Part shown: positions 34,901-44,067 of the stretch, piece by piece
How the letters are laid out: each line of letters begins with the position of its first letter
Numbering within the stretch: position 1 is the stretch's first letter
Assembly: GCA_022774865.1 (NCBI GenBank)
Contig: JALFLH010000001.1
Span: 1-56,624, forward strand
Direction of reading: 5' to 3'
DNA from: Clostridiales bacterium
GTDB lineage: Bacteria; Bacillota; Clostridia; Oscillospirales; Oscillospiraceae
Length of the DNA: 56,624 bases
Notes under the pieces: generated by a model
The model's database searches: none
Told to the model about the DNA's origin: nothing
What the model saw: only the letters and a program-made list of their open reading frames with translations
Translations under genes and position numbers: made by a program

Positions 34901-36709
34901 TCAGAAATCCATTGCCATCCGGCTGGATTCCGCTTCCGAAAGCTCCGTCACCCGGGTGTCCATCACCCGGTAGACCCGCTGGCACATATTCAGCACGCTG
35001 GGGCGGTGGGTGGTAACAATGCAGGTCTTGTTGGGATGCTGCTGAATCAGATTCCGCAGCACCTGCCGCTCGGTGGTCACATCCAGCGCGGAGGTGGCTT
35101 CGTCCAGCAGCATGACCGGCGCGTCCCGGAGAATCGCCCGGGCGATGGCAATCCGCTGCGCCTGTCCCTCGGACAGCCCCCGCCCCCGTTCACCGATGGG
35201 CGTGTCGATGGTCTGGGGCATATTCTTCACGAAATCCCACGCACAGGCGGTTTTCAGGGCGTTGATGATTTCCCCGTCCGAAGCATCCTCCTTCACCATC
35301 CGCAGATTCTCCGCGATGGTGCCCGCCAGCATGGTGTTGCCCTGGGGCACATAGGAAAAAAAGGGACGGACATCCGCGCTCATATCCATGCTGGTTCCAT
35401 CCCTGGCGCTGAGCGTAACCCTGCCGTCCCCAGGGAAAACCAGCCCGAGAATCAGCCGCAACATGGTGGTTTTTCCCTCGCCGCTGGGGCCGACCAGTGC
35501 CACGATCTCACCGGGGCGGGCGATGAAATCACTTTCGGTAATCACCTGCCGGTTTTGCTCATAGGCAAAGGTCACGCCGGTCATCCGCACGGTCAGGCCG
35601 TCCGCCGCAGCCGGCTCCAGAACCTTTGCCCGTTCGGGATTCCGGCGTTCCCGGGGTAGCTCCACCAGCTCCCGGATCCGGTGGGCTGAAACCGAACTGT
35701 TGAGCATACCGGGAATAATTCCAACCAGGCTGTTGAAGGTGGATGACAGCGCGGAACGCTGCTGCAGAAACAGCGTCATGGTACCGTAGGAAATGGCATT
35801 CGTCCACAGCCGGAACAGGCAATAGCCGAAAGCCGCGAAGGATACGCCCGTGGAAATGAGCGTGGTGATGGCATTCGCCTTAATCTGGAACAGGTTGTAG
35901 TCCAGATTGTGCTTTTTATACTTTTCCTGCCACTTTTTCAGCTCTCTGCCGTATTTTTCGGTGATGCCAAAACTCTTGATGGTGTCCATGTTGTAAAAGG
36001 CTTCCGCTTCGAAGGTCATCAGTTTGCTGTTCATTTCCATGACTTTTTTGCGGTATTCCTGCGTTTTGCGCATGATGTACCGACTGACGAGAAGCAGAAA
36101 CGGCGCGCTGAGCAGGGCGATAAACGCCATAGTGGCATCATAATAGAGAATCACGCAGAATGTGGCGATGAAATTATACAGGCTGATAATCAGGGAGGGC
36201 AGCCAGCTAACCGCATTGCCCGCGACGGTGCTCACATCACTGTTGAACCGGTTGAGCAGATCGCCGTTGGTGTAGTGGTTCAGCGCCATCCAGTCAGCGC
36301 TGATGATCTTGTCGAAAATGTCCGCCTGAATGTCATTGTTGACAAATATGCTGATTTTGGTGGACAGCCGGCTGACCAGACTGGAGAAAACCAGACTGAA
36401 CACGGTGGAAAACACCATCATCAAAACCAGCACCCAGAGCATACTCAGCTTTTTGCCTACGATAATATCAATCAGGTACTTGCTGATTACGGAGGAACCC
36501 AGGCTCAGGGTGGAACTGAAAATGCCCAGGATCAGGTAGAAGGCGATGGCTTTTTTATAGCGCTTGCTGTAGGAAAAAATCCATTTCCAGTCATCGATAA
36601 AATTGCTGAATGTCCCGTCATCGTATTTATCCAGCAGCATCTGAACGGACTGGGATTTGAAAATCCGGTTCAGCCCGGTGAATTTCCGATTATTTGCTTC
36701 CTTGCTCAT
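34901..36709 (-). CDS. ABC exporter with fused membrane and ATPase domains
   Basis: 602 residues. Start at 36709 (MSKEANNRKFTG) follows AAGGA; a start seven codons earlier lacks a site. Six membrane helices (about 45-340), then NBD with Walker A GPSGEGKTT, signature LSEGQAQRI, Walker B VMLLDEATSALD and H-loop TTHRPS. Half-transporter, probably a homodimer. It heads the same run as the regulator, kinase and BceAB-like genes, so a role in peptide or drug export is a fair inference. Confidence 0.9.
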   Translation of the reverse strand: MSKEANNRKFTGLNRIFKSQSVQMLLDKYDDGTFSNFIDDWKWIFSYSKRYKKAIAFYLILGIFSSTLSLGSSVISKYLIDIIVGKKLSMLWVLVLMMVFSTVFSLVFSSLVSRLSTKISIFVNNDIQADIFDKIISADWMALNHYTNGDLLNRFNSDVSTVAGNAVSWLPSLIISLYNFIATFCVILYYDATMAFIALLSAPFLLLVSRYIMRKTQEYRKKVMEMNSKLMTFEAEAFYNMDTIKSFGITEKYGRELKKWQEKYKKHNLDYNLFQIKANAITTLISTGVSFAAFGYCLFRLWTNAISYGTMTLFLQQRSALSSTFNSLVGIIPGMLNSSVSAHRIRELVELPRERRNPERAKVLEPAAADGLTVRMTGVTFAYEQNRQVITESDFIARPGEIVALVGPSGEGKTTMLRLILGLVFPGDGRVTLSARDGTSMDMSADVRPFFSYVPQGNTMLAGTIAENLRMVKEDASDGEIINALKTACAWDFVKNMPQTIDTPIGERGRGLSEGQAQRIAIARAILRDAPVMLLDEATSALDVTTERQVLRNLIQQHPNKTCIVTTHRPSVLNMCQRVYRVMDTRVTELSEAESSRMAMDF

Positions 36710-36749
36710 GACATTGCTTTCCTTTTCCATCCTGATAATCTATAGTTTC

Positions 36750-36777
36750 ATTCTATCGGCCTTTCCGGAAAAGTCAA
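36750..36777 (-). promoter_or_regulatory. sigma-A promoter of the exporter-regulator-kinase genes
   Basis: TTGACT (36777-36772), 16 bases, TAGAAT (36755-36750) on the minus strand; the spacer contains the palindrome TTTCCGGAAA. Confidence 0.7.
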
Positions 36778-36846
36778 TCTTTTTCTGGAATCCGGAAAAG
36801 CAGTTTTTACATTTTATTCACGGCAAATTAACGGCTTCTTCCATTT

Positions 36847-36875
36847 TTGCCCCATTCTTTCTGATATGGTAGAAT
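36847..36875 (+). promoter_or_regulatory. sigma-A promoter of the TIM-barrel gene
   Basis: TTGCCC (36847-36852), 17 bases, TAGAAT (36870-36875); AAAGGAAG precedes the ATG at 36898. Confidence 0.65.
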
Positions 36876-36897
36876 CAAAAATGAAAGGAAGTGCGCC

Positions 36898-37584
36898 ATG
36901 GAACAGCCCAAAAAACAGGTTCCTCTGGTAGAAAGCCGCCTGCGCCACAACATTCTGGAGATGCCAAAGGAGATCCGCAAGGCAAGCGGAATCGTTATCT
37001 ACGGCCGGCGGATCAAAAGTCTGGTATTTACAACCGATCTTGCGATTATCAAAAACTGTGACGCCGACGCGGTATTTGCCGTCTATCCCTTTACGCCCCA
37101 GCAATCCATCAGCGACGCCATTATCAAAGCCTCCTATATTCCGGTATTCTGCGGTGTTGGCGGCGGCACCACCCAGGGTATCCGCACCATCTCGCTGGCA
37201 AAGGACGCAGAAAGCCAGGGAGCCATGGGCGTGGTGCTCAACGCCCCGGTTTCGGACATGAATCTTCTGGCAGTGGCGCGCGCGGTAGACATTCCCACCA
37301 TCATTACGGTCACAGACGAAAAAACCAACATTGCCGCACGCCTTGAGTCCGGCGCTGCCATTTTGAATGTGGCGGCAGCGGGTAAAACGCCGGAGCTGGT
37401 GCGCTCCATTCGCGGCAGCTTCCCGGATGTTCCGATTATCGCGACCGGCGGAAGCACCCCGGACACCATTCTGGCTACCATTGATGCCGGTGCCAACGCC
37501 ATCACCTACACGCCCCCTTCCACGCAGGAGCTGTTTCACGCCATGATGGCAAAATACAGGGATGGAGATGCCTGTGTGAATTGA
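36898..37584 (+). CDS. TIM-barrel phosphate-binding protein of unknown substrate
   Basis: 228 residues. Alternating beta/alpha pattern; late in the chain ATGGSTPDTI and DAGANAITYTPPS form a standard phosphate-binding loop as in ThiE, KDPG aldolase and ribulose-phosphate epimerase folds. An earlier VFCGVGGGTTQGI is also Gly-rich. Catalytic residues of those families were not recognised, so I leave the reaction open. Monocistronic, 144 bases before tex. Confidence 0.7.
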   Translation: MEQPKKQVPLVESRLRHNILEMPKEIRKASGIVIYGRRIKSLVFTTDLAIIKNCDADAVFAVYPFTPQQSISDAIIKASYIPVFCGVGGGTTQGIRTISLAKDAESQGAMGVVLNAPVSDMNLLAVARAVDIPTIITVTDEKTNIAARLESGAAILNVAAAGKTPELVRSIRGSFPDVPIIATGGSTPDTILATIDAGANAITYTPPSTQELFHAMMAKYRDGDACVN

Positions 37585-37690
37585 AGCCCTGTGGCCCAGC
37601 TCCAATTGGCTCCGGAAGCAGCGGCGCGCGAAATTACCTGTATTTTCCATTTTTCCAAAATATGGTCTTTTCTTTTCCCGCAGTCTGTGG

Positions 37691-37696
37691 TATAAT
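37691..37696 (+). promoter_or_regulatory. extended -10 promoter of tex
   Basis: TGGTATAAT, an extended -10 hexamer; no clear -35. AAAAGGAG precedes the tex ATG. Confidence 0.55.
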
Positions 37697-37728
37697 ACCT
37701 CCGATAACGGAAAAGGAGATATCTGACA

Positions 37729-39861
37729 ATGACCATCGCCGAAATTCTGTCCAATGAACTTGGCCAGAAGTTGGAATACATTGAGAATGTTATCCGCCTG
37801 CTGGATGAAGGAAACACCATTCCCTTCATTGCCCGCTACCGAAAAGAAATGCACGGTGCCATGGACGACACCACCCTTCGGAATCTGGAGACCCGGTTGA
37901 CCTATCTCCGAAGCCTCCAGTCACGCCGGGATGAAGTCAAAAAATCCATTGAAAATCAGGGAAAGCTGACGGATTCCCTGTCCGCCGCGATTGACAATGC
38001 CGCTACCCTGACCGAGGTGGAAGATCTTTACCGCCCCTACAAACAAAAACGCCGCACCCGTGCCTCCGTTGCCCGGGAAAAGGGGCTTCAGCCTCTGGCG
38101 GAGGCCATTTACGCGCAGGATGAGCGTGATCCCGCCGTTCTTGCCGCAGACTATGTGGACGAGGAAAAAGGCGTAAATTCTGTGGAGGAAGCGCTGGCCG
38201 GCGCCTCCGATATCATCGCGGAAAACCTGTCCGATGATGCTGCCATCCGCAAATCCCTGCGGGAGCTGGTGATGCGCCGCGGCGCTCTGGTCTGTCGGGC
38301 GGAGAATCCCGACGAGGACAGCGTTTATCGCCTGTATTATGATTTCAGCTCTCCCCTCTCCCGGCTCCAGGATCACCAGATTCTGGCCATCAACCGGGGT
38401 GAAAAGGAGGGCATTCTCAAGCCCGTCATTGTGCTGCCGGGCAACGAGGGCGCCGCGCTGGTCTGCCGTGCCGCGCTCAAGCCAACTGCCCGCATTTCCG
38501 CCTTTGTCCGTTCCGCCGCAGAGGATGCGTATGACCGTCTCCTCTTTCCCTCCATTCAGCGGGAAGTACGTTCAGACCTGACGGAGCGTGCCGGGCAGGG
38601 CGCCATTCGAAATTTTGCATTGAATCTCAAACCGCTGCTGATGCAGCCGCCCGTGAAGGGCTTTGTAACCATGGGTCTTGACCCCGGCTACCGCAACGGC
38701 TGTAAGGTTGCCGTGGTAGATCCCACCGGCAAGGTACTGGCAACTGCGGTAGTCTATCCCACATTCAGCGAACGCAAGAAACAGGAGGCCATCTCCGCTC
38801 TTTCGTCTTTGATCACCCGCTACGGCGTGAAACACATCGCAATCGGCAACGGCACCGCTTCCCGGGAAACGGAAGCCATGACCGTGGAGCTGCTCAAAAA
38901 GCACCCGGAAGCCAGCTATATGATCGTCAGTGAAGCGGGCGCTTCCATATACTCCGCCTCCCCGTTGGCCGCTGAGGAATTCCCCGATTACGATGTCAAC
39001 CTCCGTTCCGCCGTGTCCATCGCCCGGCGGCTGCAGGACCCCCTTGCCGAGCTGGTCAAGATCGACCCGAAGGCCATCGGCGTGGGGCAATACCAGCACG
39101 ACTGCCCCCAGAAGGAGCTGGATGAAGCTCTGGGCGGCGTGGTGGAGGACTGCGTGAACGCGGTGGGCGTGGATGTAAATACCGCCTCCAAAAGCCTGCT
39201 GAAGCAGGTGTCCGGCCTGAATGCCACCACCGCCAAGAATATTGTGGACTATCGGGAAGCAAACGGCCCATTTACCAGCCGCGCGGAGCTGAAAAAGGTG
39301 CCCAAGCTGGGGCCGAAGGCCTTTGAGCAGTCCGCCGGTTTTCTCCGGGTTCCGGAGAGCCGGGAGGTTCTCGACCACACCGGTGTCCACCCGGAATCCT
39401 ATGCTGCGGCAAAAAAGCTGGTGAAGCTGCTGAATTGTGGCAGCAATATGTCAGATTTACCGAAAAAGCTGGAGGATTATGGCCCGGCAAACGCCGCCCA
39501 ACAGTGCGGCGTGGGCGAGCCGACGCTGCGCGACATTGTCCGGGAACTCTGTAAACCCGGACGCGATCCGCGGGATGAGCTGCCTGCCCCGATTCTGCGC
39601 AAAGACGTGCTGGAAATCAAAGATCTGAAACCCGGTATGGAACTGACCGGGACGGTTCGCAATGTCATAGATTTTGGCGTGTTTGTGGATATTGGCGTAC
39701 ACCAGGACGGCTTGGTTCACATTTCGCAGGTTTCCAGCCGCCACCTTCACCATCCCAGCGAGGCGGTCAAGGTTGGAGACGTGGTTCATGTTATGGTTCT
39801 GGATGTGGATGAAAAACGCCACCGCATCAGTTTGTCCATGAAGCAGGCATCCGGCAGTTAA
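37729..39861 (+). CDS. tex: Tex family S1 RNA-binding transcription accessory protein
   Basis: 710 residues. N-terminal Tex helical domain (IPFIARYRKEMHGAMDDTTLR), YqgF RNase H-like domain with GLDPGYRNGCKVAVVD near 320, a helix-hairpin-helix region with LNATTAKNIVDYREANGPF and VPKLGPKAFEQSAGFLRV, and a C-terminal S1 domain (GMELTGTVRNVIDFGVFVD). Nucleic-acid binding protein linked to transcription and toxin expression in other bacteria; widely conserved. Full length. Confidence 0.96.
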   Translation: MTIAEILSNELGQKLEYIENVIRLLDEGNTIPFIARYRKEMHGAMDDTTLRNLETRLTYLRSLQSRRDEVKKSIENQGKLTDSLSAAIDNAATLTEVEDLYRPYKQKRRTRASVAREKGLQPLAEAIYAQDERDPAVLAADYVDEEKGVNSVEEALAGASDIIAENLSDDAAIRKSLRELVMRRGALVCRAENPDEDSVYRLYYDFSSPLSRLQDHQILAINRGEKEGILKPVIVLPGNEGAALVCRAALKPTARISAFVRSAAEDAYDRLLFPSIQREVRSDLTERAGQGAIRNFALNLKPLLMQPPVKGFVTMGLDPGYRNGCKVAVVDPTGKVLATAVVYPTFSERKKQEAISALSSLITRYGVKHIAIGNGTASRETEAMTVELLKKHPEASYMIVSEAGASIYSASPLAAEEFPDYDVNLRSAVSIARRLQDPLAELVKIDPKAIGVGQYQHDCPQKELDEALGGVVEDCVNAVGVDVNTASKSLLKQVSGLNATTAKNIVDYREANGPFTSRAELKKVPKLGPKAFEQSAGFLRVPESREVLDHTGVHPESYAAAKKLVKLLNCGSNMSDLPKKLEDYGPANAAQQCGVGEPTLRDIVRELCKPGRDPRDELPAPILRKDVLEIKDLKPGMELTGTVRNVIDFGVFVDIGVHQDGLVHISQVSSRHLHHPSEAVKVGDVVHVMVLDVDEKRHRISLSMKQASGS

Positions 39862-40007
39862 TTTTTGTCCCGCAGATTTCTGCGGGACATTTTTTCCCGG
39901 TTTTTCCGGTGAATCACATAAGCCAGCCCGCAGATCAGAAAATCCGCCCCGCGCAGAATATCGATCTCCACCGTGTTTGCGATCCGCGTGAGGAGACATT
40001 CCCTCAT
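39858..40007 (-). CDS. possible small protein antisense to the tex terminator
   Basis: 49 residues from ATG 40007 to a stop overlapping the tex stop. Reads MRECLLTRIANTVEIDILRG then a hydrophobic ADFLICGLAYVIHRKNREK, with codon use like the neighbours. GGAAG is only two bases from the ATG, which is poor. It contains the tex terminator in its last codons. No family known; could be a remnant. Confidence 0.35.
   Translation of the reverse strand: MRECLLTRIANTVEIDILRGADFLICGLAYVIHRKNREKMSRRNLRDKN
39867..39895 (+). terminator. intrinsic terminator of tex
   Basis: GTCCCGCAGA pairs with TCTGCGGGAC, followed by ATTTTTT. Confidence 0.88.
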
Positions 40008-40082
40008 TTCTTCCGTGCGAATTCACTCGCAGCTCTTTAAATGACCCCGCAGTGCAGGAGTATCCCTCGATTGCGGCAAAAT

Positions 40083-40102
40083 GGGGCGGCAGATGCCGCC
40101 CC
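40083..40102 (-). terminator. intrinsic terminator of the heterodimeric ABC exporter
   Basis: GGGGCGGC pairs with GCCGCCCC around a four-base loop, followed on the minus strand by ATTTT; 8 bases past the stop. Confidence 0.8.
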
Positions 40103-40109
40103 GGAACGC

Positions 40110-41855
40110 TTAATGCGCAAACTGGCTCTGATAAAGCTCCGCGTAGAACCCCCGGTGAGCCAGCAGCTCCTCATGGGTTCCCTGTTCCACGATGTGTCCG
40201 TCCCGCATCACCAGAATCAGGTCAGCCTCCCGGATGGTGGACAGCCGGTGCGCCACGATAAAGGAGGTTCTCCCCTTCATCATGGTGTTGAACGCCTCCT
40301 GAATCTTCAGCTCCGTCCGGGTATCGATGGAGGAGGTAGCCTCATCCAGAAACAGCATGGGCGGCAGGCAGAGCATGACCCGTGCAATGCACAGAAGCTG
40401 CTTCTGTCCCTGAGACAGGCTTCCGCCGGACTCCCCAATCACCGTGTCATACCCCTGTGGCAGCCGCTTGATGAAGCTGTGGGCGTGCGCGTTTTTCGCG
40501 GCGGCGATTACCTCGTCGTCCGTCGCGTCCGGCTTTCCCATGGTGATATTCTCCCGGATGGTTCCGGCCTTCAGCCAGGTATCCTGCAATACCATTCCCA
40601 CACAGTGACGCAGTTCCCCACGGTTCATGTTCATGGTGTTCACACCATCCAGACGGATTTCACCGCCGTCCGGGTCATAAAACCGCATCAAAAGGTTAAT
40701 AAACGTGGTCTTTCCGCAGCCCGTGGGGCCGACAATGGCGATGTGCATACCCGGCTTTACAGACAGGTTAAAGCCGCCGATCAACGGTTTTTGAGGGGTA
40801 TAGGAGAAGGATAGATCGCGGATCTCCACGCCGCCCTCCACCTTTTCCGGCCGCTGGGGATGCTCCGGTTCCGGGCTTCTGGCGGGTGCCTCGATCAGCT
40901 CAAACACCCGTCCGGCACAGGCCAGCGCATTCTGCAGCTCGGTGATCACACCCGAAATCTCGTTGAATGGCTTGGTATACTGGTTGGCGTAATTCAGAAA
41001 GCTGGTCAGATTGCCCACGGTGAATCCGCCCGCGCCCACGATGCAAAGCAACGCGCCGGTCAGCCCCACCCCCGCGTACACCACCGAATTGACAAACCGG
41101 GTGCAGGGATTGGTCAGGCTGGAGAAGAAAATTGCCCGCAGGGACGCTTTCTGAAGCCTGTCATTGATTTCATCGAACTGCGCCAGAGACGACTTCTCAT
41201 GGCCGAACGCCCGCACAATTTTCAATCCGCCAATGGTTTCATCGATCAGCGCCGTCTGTTCCCCCCGGGTAACGGTTTGCAGGGTAAACATCGAATAGGT
41301 TCTGGTGGCGATGAAATTGGCAACCAGCAGGGAAAGCGGCGTAATCAGAATCACCACCAACGCGATCTGCCACCGGATACGCACCATAAAAACCAGGGTG
41401 CCCAGAATCGTCATGACGCCGGTGAAAAGCTGGGTAAAGCCCATCAGCAGGCCGTCGGCAAATGTGTCCACGTCGGAGATCACCCGGCTGACCGTGTCGC
41501 CCTGGGGATGGCTGTCCAGATAGGAAAGCGGCAGTACCTGAATATGGCGGAACGCCTCGTTCCGAATATCCCTGGTTACCCGGAAGGTGATAAAATTGTT
41601 GATCTCACTCATCACCCACTGGGCAAGCCCGGCCACCGCCGCGCAGACAATCACCCGACGCAGCGAAACCCACATCGCCGAAAAGTCCACCCGTCCGGCA
41701 TCGAGGATGCAGTCAATGGCATTGCCCACCAAAATAGGGATATACAACGTCATCGCAACATATACAAGCGCCAGCAGCAGCGAGCCAACAATGGCAAACG
41801 CGTAGCGTCGAATCCGCTGCAGCACTTTTTTCAGGACTTCTGTCTGCTTTGCCAT
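40110..41855 (-). CDS. ABC exporter half, canonical ATP site (TM288/LmrD-like)
   Basis: 581 residues. ATG 41855 (MAKQTEVLKKVL) has GGGAGG 9 bases upstream. Six membrane helices, then NBD: Walker A GPTGCGKTT, signature LSQGQKQLL (Gln replaces the second Gly-position residue of LSGGQ), Walker B MLFLDEATSSID with catalytic Glu, H-loop VAHRLST. Its intact Walker B and altered signature complement the partner encoded just upstream, with one base between the genes. Likely multidrug or lipid exporter. Confidence 0.92.
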   Translation of the reverse strand: MAKQTEVLKKVLQRIRRYAFAIVGSLLLALVYVAMTLYIPILVGNAIDCILDAGRVDFSAMWVSLRRVIVCAAVAGLAQWVMSEINNFITFRVTRDIRNEAFRHIQVLPLSYLDSHPQGDTVSRVISDVDTFADGLLMGFTQLFTGVMTILGTLVFMVRIRWQIALVVILITPLSLLVANFIATRTYSMFTLQTVTRGEQTALIDETIGGLKIVRAFGHEKSSLAQFDEINDRLQKASLRAIFFSSLTNPCTRFVNSVVYAGVGLTGALLCIVGAGGFTVGNLTSFLNYANQYTKPFNEISGVITELQNALACAGRVFELIEAPARSPEPEHPQRPEKVEGGVEIRDLSFSYTPQKPLIGGFNLSVKPGMHIAIVGPTGCGKTTFINLLMRFYDPDGGEIRLDGVNTMNMNRGELRHCVGMVLQDTWLKAGTIRENITMGKPDATDDEVIAAAKNAHAHSFIKRLPQGYDTVIGESGGSLSQGQKQLLCIARVMLCLPPMLFLDEATSSIDTRTELKIQEAFNTMMKGRTSFIVAHRLSTIREADLILVMRDGHIVEQGTHEELLAHRGFYAELYQSQFAH

Positions 41856-41856
41856 G

Positions 41857-43575
41857 TCACTTCGCCTCCCTTGGGAACTGGGAATAGTAAATCTCCTGGT
41901 AGACACCGCAGGACGCAATCAGTTTCTCATGCGTCCCCTTCCCCACCAGCTTTCCGTCGTCCAGCACCAGGATCTGATCCGCATACCGCACGGAAGCGGC
42001 GCGCTGGGAAACGATAAAGGTGGTCGGTGGGTTGTCCATTTGCCGGATTGCCATGCGGAGTCTGGCATCCGTGGCATAGTCCAGCGCGGACGCGCTGTCA
42101 TCCAGAATCAGAATGGCAGGCCTGCGCACCAGCGCCCGGGCAATCGTCAATCGCTGCCGCTGGCCGCCGGAGAAATTGGCGCCGCCCTGTTCCACCGGCG
42201 CGTCCAGTCCGCCCTCCTTGCCGCTTACCACATCCCCGGCCTGTGCCGTTTCCAGCGCGTCCCACAATTGATCGTCGGACGCGTTGGGATTGCCCCATTT
42301 CAGATTGTCCCGAATGGTGCCCTGAAACAGGACGCTCTTCTGCGGCACCAGACCAATGCACTGGTGAAGCGATTCCATCCTGTATTCCTTTACGTCCACC
42401 CCATCCAGCAGCACCTGTCCCTGTTCCGCATCATAAAACCGGGGAATCAGATGAATCAGCGTGGTTTTCCCGGAGCCTGTGCCGCCGATGATTCCAATTG
42501 TCTCCCCCGGCGCCGCCTGGAAGCTGATATGCTCCAGAGCGGGTTCACCGGAGCCCTGATACCGAACGGTTACATCCCGGAATTCAACCGCGCCGCGCAG
42601 TTTATCCGCCGCACGGATTCCGTCCTGCTGGGCAGGTTCGATTTTCAGGATTCCATCCACACGGGCGGCACAGGCGGACGCCTTGGTCATGTTGATAATC
42701 AGGTTGGCCATTTTGATCAGCTCAACCAGAATCTGCGACATATAGTTGTACAGCGCAATCACAAGTCCCTGCGTCAGAACCCCGTTGTTCACCTTCACAG
42801 CGCCGATTTTTACCAACAGCACCACAGCCAGATTGACAATCACGAGGGTCATGGGGTTCATCAGATTGGAAATTCGACCAGCGCGCTGCTGCTTCGCCTG
42901 AAGCTCCGCCGTCTGGTTTTCAAACGTGCGCTGCTCGCTGTCCTCCATGGTAAATGCCCGCAGAACCCGCACGCCGGACAGGTTCTGCCGGGTCGCGGAG
43001 GTGACCCTGTCCAGACTGCCCTGAACCCGTTTGTACATGGGCATGGTGATTGTCATAATGCCGAACACAACCAGACACAGGATCGGGATGACCCCGGCAA
43101 ATACCATCGCCGTCTGAGCGTCGATGGAAAACGCCATAACCATGGCGCCGAACACCACAAAAGGCGACCGCAGCAGCAGCCGCAGCGTCAGGTTCACACC
43201 GTTCTGTACCTGATTGATGTCCGAGGTCATCCGGGTCACCATGGTGGAGGTGCCCAGCGTGTCGATTTCCGTGTAACCAAGGCTCAGAATGTGCGCCATT
43301 TCCGCATGGCGCAGCCGCGTGGAGAATCCCACTGCAGCCTTGGCTGCGAAATACTGCGCCGTGACCGAGCTGGCCAGTCCCACAATGCCCAGCATAATCA
43401 TGACCAGACACATTTTCACCACATAGCCGCCGTCTCCGCAGCCGATGCCCTTGTCCACAATGTCTGCCACGACCAGCGGAACCACCAATTCGAAGCTGGC
43501 CTCCAGCAGTTTGAACAAAGGGCCCAGCACACATTCTCTGCCATAGCCCTTCATGTACTTCAGAAGGTTTTTCAT
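41857..43575 (-). CDS. ABC exporter half, degenerate ATP site (TM287/LmrC-like)
   Basis: 572 residues. ATG 43575 (MKNLLKYMKGYG) has GGGGGAG upstream; the longer frame runs back through the promoter and is rejected. Six membrane helices, NBD with Walker A GGTGSGKTT, canonical signature FSGGQRQRL, but Walker B ILILDDSASALD (Asp for catalytic Glu) and H-loop VSQRAAS (Gln for His). These substitutions mark the non-hydrolysing site of heterodimeric exporters. Confidence 0.93.
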   Translation of the reverse strand: MKNLLKYMKGYGRECVLGPLFKLLEASFELVVPLVVADIVDKGIGCGDGGYVVKMCLVMIMLGIVGLASSVTAQYFAAKAAVGFSTRLRHAEMAHILSLGYTEIDTLGTSTMVTRMTSDINQVQNGVNLTLRLLLRSPFVVFGAMVMAFSIDAQTAMVFAGVIPILCLVVFGIMTITMPMYKRVQGSLDRVTSATRQNLSGVRVLRAFTMEDSEQRTFENQTAELQAKQQRAGRISNLMNPMTLVIVNLAVVLLVKIGAVKVNNGVLTQGLVIALYNYMSQILVELIKMANLIINMTKASACAARVDGILKIEPAQQDGIRAADKLRGAVEFRDVTVRYQGSGEPALEHISFQAAPGETIGIIGGTGSGKTTLIHLIPRFYDAEQGQVLLDGVDVKEYRMESLHQCIGLVPQKSVLFQGTIRDNLKWGNPNASDDQLWDALETAQAGDVVSGKEGGLDAPVEQGGANFSGGQRQRLTIARALVRRPAILILDDSASALDYATDARLRMAIRQMDNPPTTFIVSQRAASVRYADQILVLDDGKLVGKGTHEKLIASCGVYQEIYYSQFPREAK

Positions 43576-43603
43576 TTTTCTCCCCCTCTCAGTTTCTGCT
43601 GGC

Positions 43604-43632
43604 ATTATATCACCTGCCAGATCAAATTTCAA
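43604..43632 (-). promoter_or_regulatory. sigma-A promoter of the heterodimeric exporter
   Basis: TTGAAA (43632-43627), 17 bases, TATAAT (43609-43604) on the minus strand. Confidence 0.8.
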
Positions 43633-43676
43633 TCGCATGACTCCTGCCGAAGGAGAAAACAATCGATGTTTCTCTC

Positions 43677-43705
43677 TTGACAAACCAGAATGAGTATGCT
43701 AAAAT
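43677..43705 (+). promoter_or_regulatory. promoter of the tRNA-Ser genes
   Basis: Consensus TTGACA (43677-43682), 17 bases, TAAAAT (43700-43705), 19 bases before the first tRNA. Confidence 0.85.
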
Positions 43706-43723
43706 AATCCAGTCGTCTGATCT

Positions 43724-43815
43724 GGAGTGATACCCAAGAGGCCGAAGGGGCTCCCCTGCTAAGGGAGTAGGCGTCTAAACAGCGCGCGAGGGTTCAAATC
43801 CCTCTCACTCCGCCA
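43724..43815 (+). tRNA. tRNA-Ser (anticodon GCU)
   Basis: 92 bases with encoded CCA. Acceptor GGAGTGA pairs with TCACTCC; anticodon stem CTCCC/GGGAG with loop CTGCTAA gives anticodon GCT; long variable arm as expected for Ser; T-loop GGTTCAAATCC. Reads AGC/AGU. Confidence 0.95.
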
Positions 43816-43822
43816 CAGAAAT

Positions 43823-43845
43823 AACCGCCGCAGGGCGGTTTTTCT
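43823..43845 (+). terminator. terminator between the two tRNA-Ser genes
   Basis: AACCGCC/GGCGGTT stem with loop GCAG and a following T tract; partial read-through is needed unless the second tRNA has its own promoter, which I did not find. Confidence 0.7.
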
Positions 43846-43851
43846 GTATTC

Positions 43852-43940
43852 GGAGAGATGTCCGAGCGGTTTAAGGAGCCAGTCTTGAAAACTGGTGATG
43901 GGGCAACCCACCGTGGGTTCGAATCCCACTCTCTCCGCCA
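43852..43940 (+). tRNA. tRNA-Ser (anticodon UGA)
   Basis: 89 bases with encoded CCA. Acceptor GGAGAGA/TCTCTCC; anticodon stem CCAGT/ACTGG with loop CTTGAAA gives anticodon TGA; long variable arm; T-loop GGTTCGAATCC. Reads UCN codons, mainly UCA. Confidence 0.95.
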
Positions 43941-43943
43941 AAT

Positions 43944-43977
43944 CCAGCGAATTTCAGCAGAAATTCGCTGGTTTTTT
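43944..43977 (+). terminator. intrinsic terminator after the tRNA genes
   Basis: CCAGCGAATTTC pairs with GAAATTCGCTGG (12 bp, loop AGCA), then TTTTTT. Confidence 0.9.
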
Positions 43978-44067
43978 AAATGATTCATTTCCAGTCATTC
44001 ATCCAAGACCGCGCCGGTTGGCGCGGTCTATTTTATTCTGGGTATTCCAAAATTCTGCAATCTATGA

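Noticed and set aside
34901..36709. Exporter of the RiPP product
   Set aside because: It has no peptidase C39 domain and is 18 kb away among Bce-type genes; linkage to the peptide cluster is not supported.
41854..43680. 608-codon plus-strand frame opposite the ABC exporter half
   Set aside because: Mirror of a clear ABC protein; His/Gln-rich translation with no known fold.
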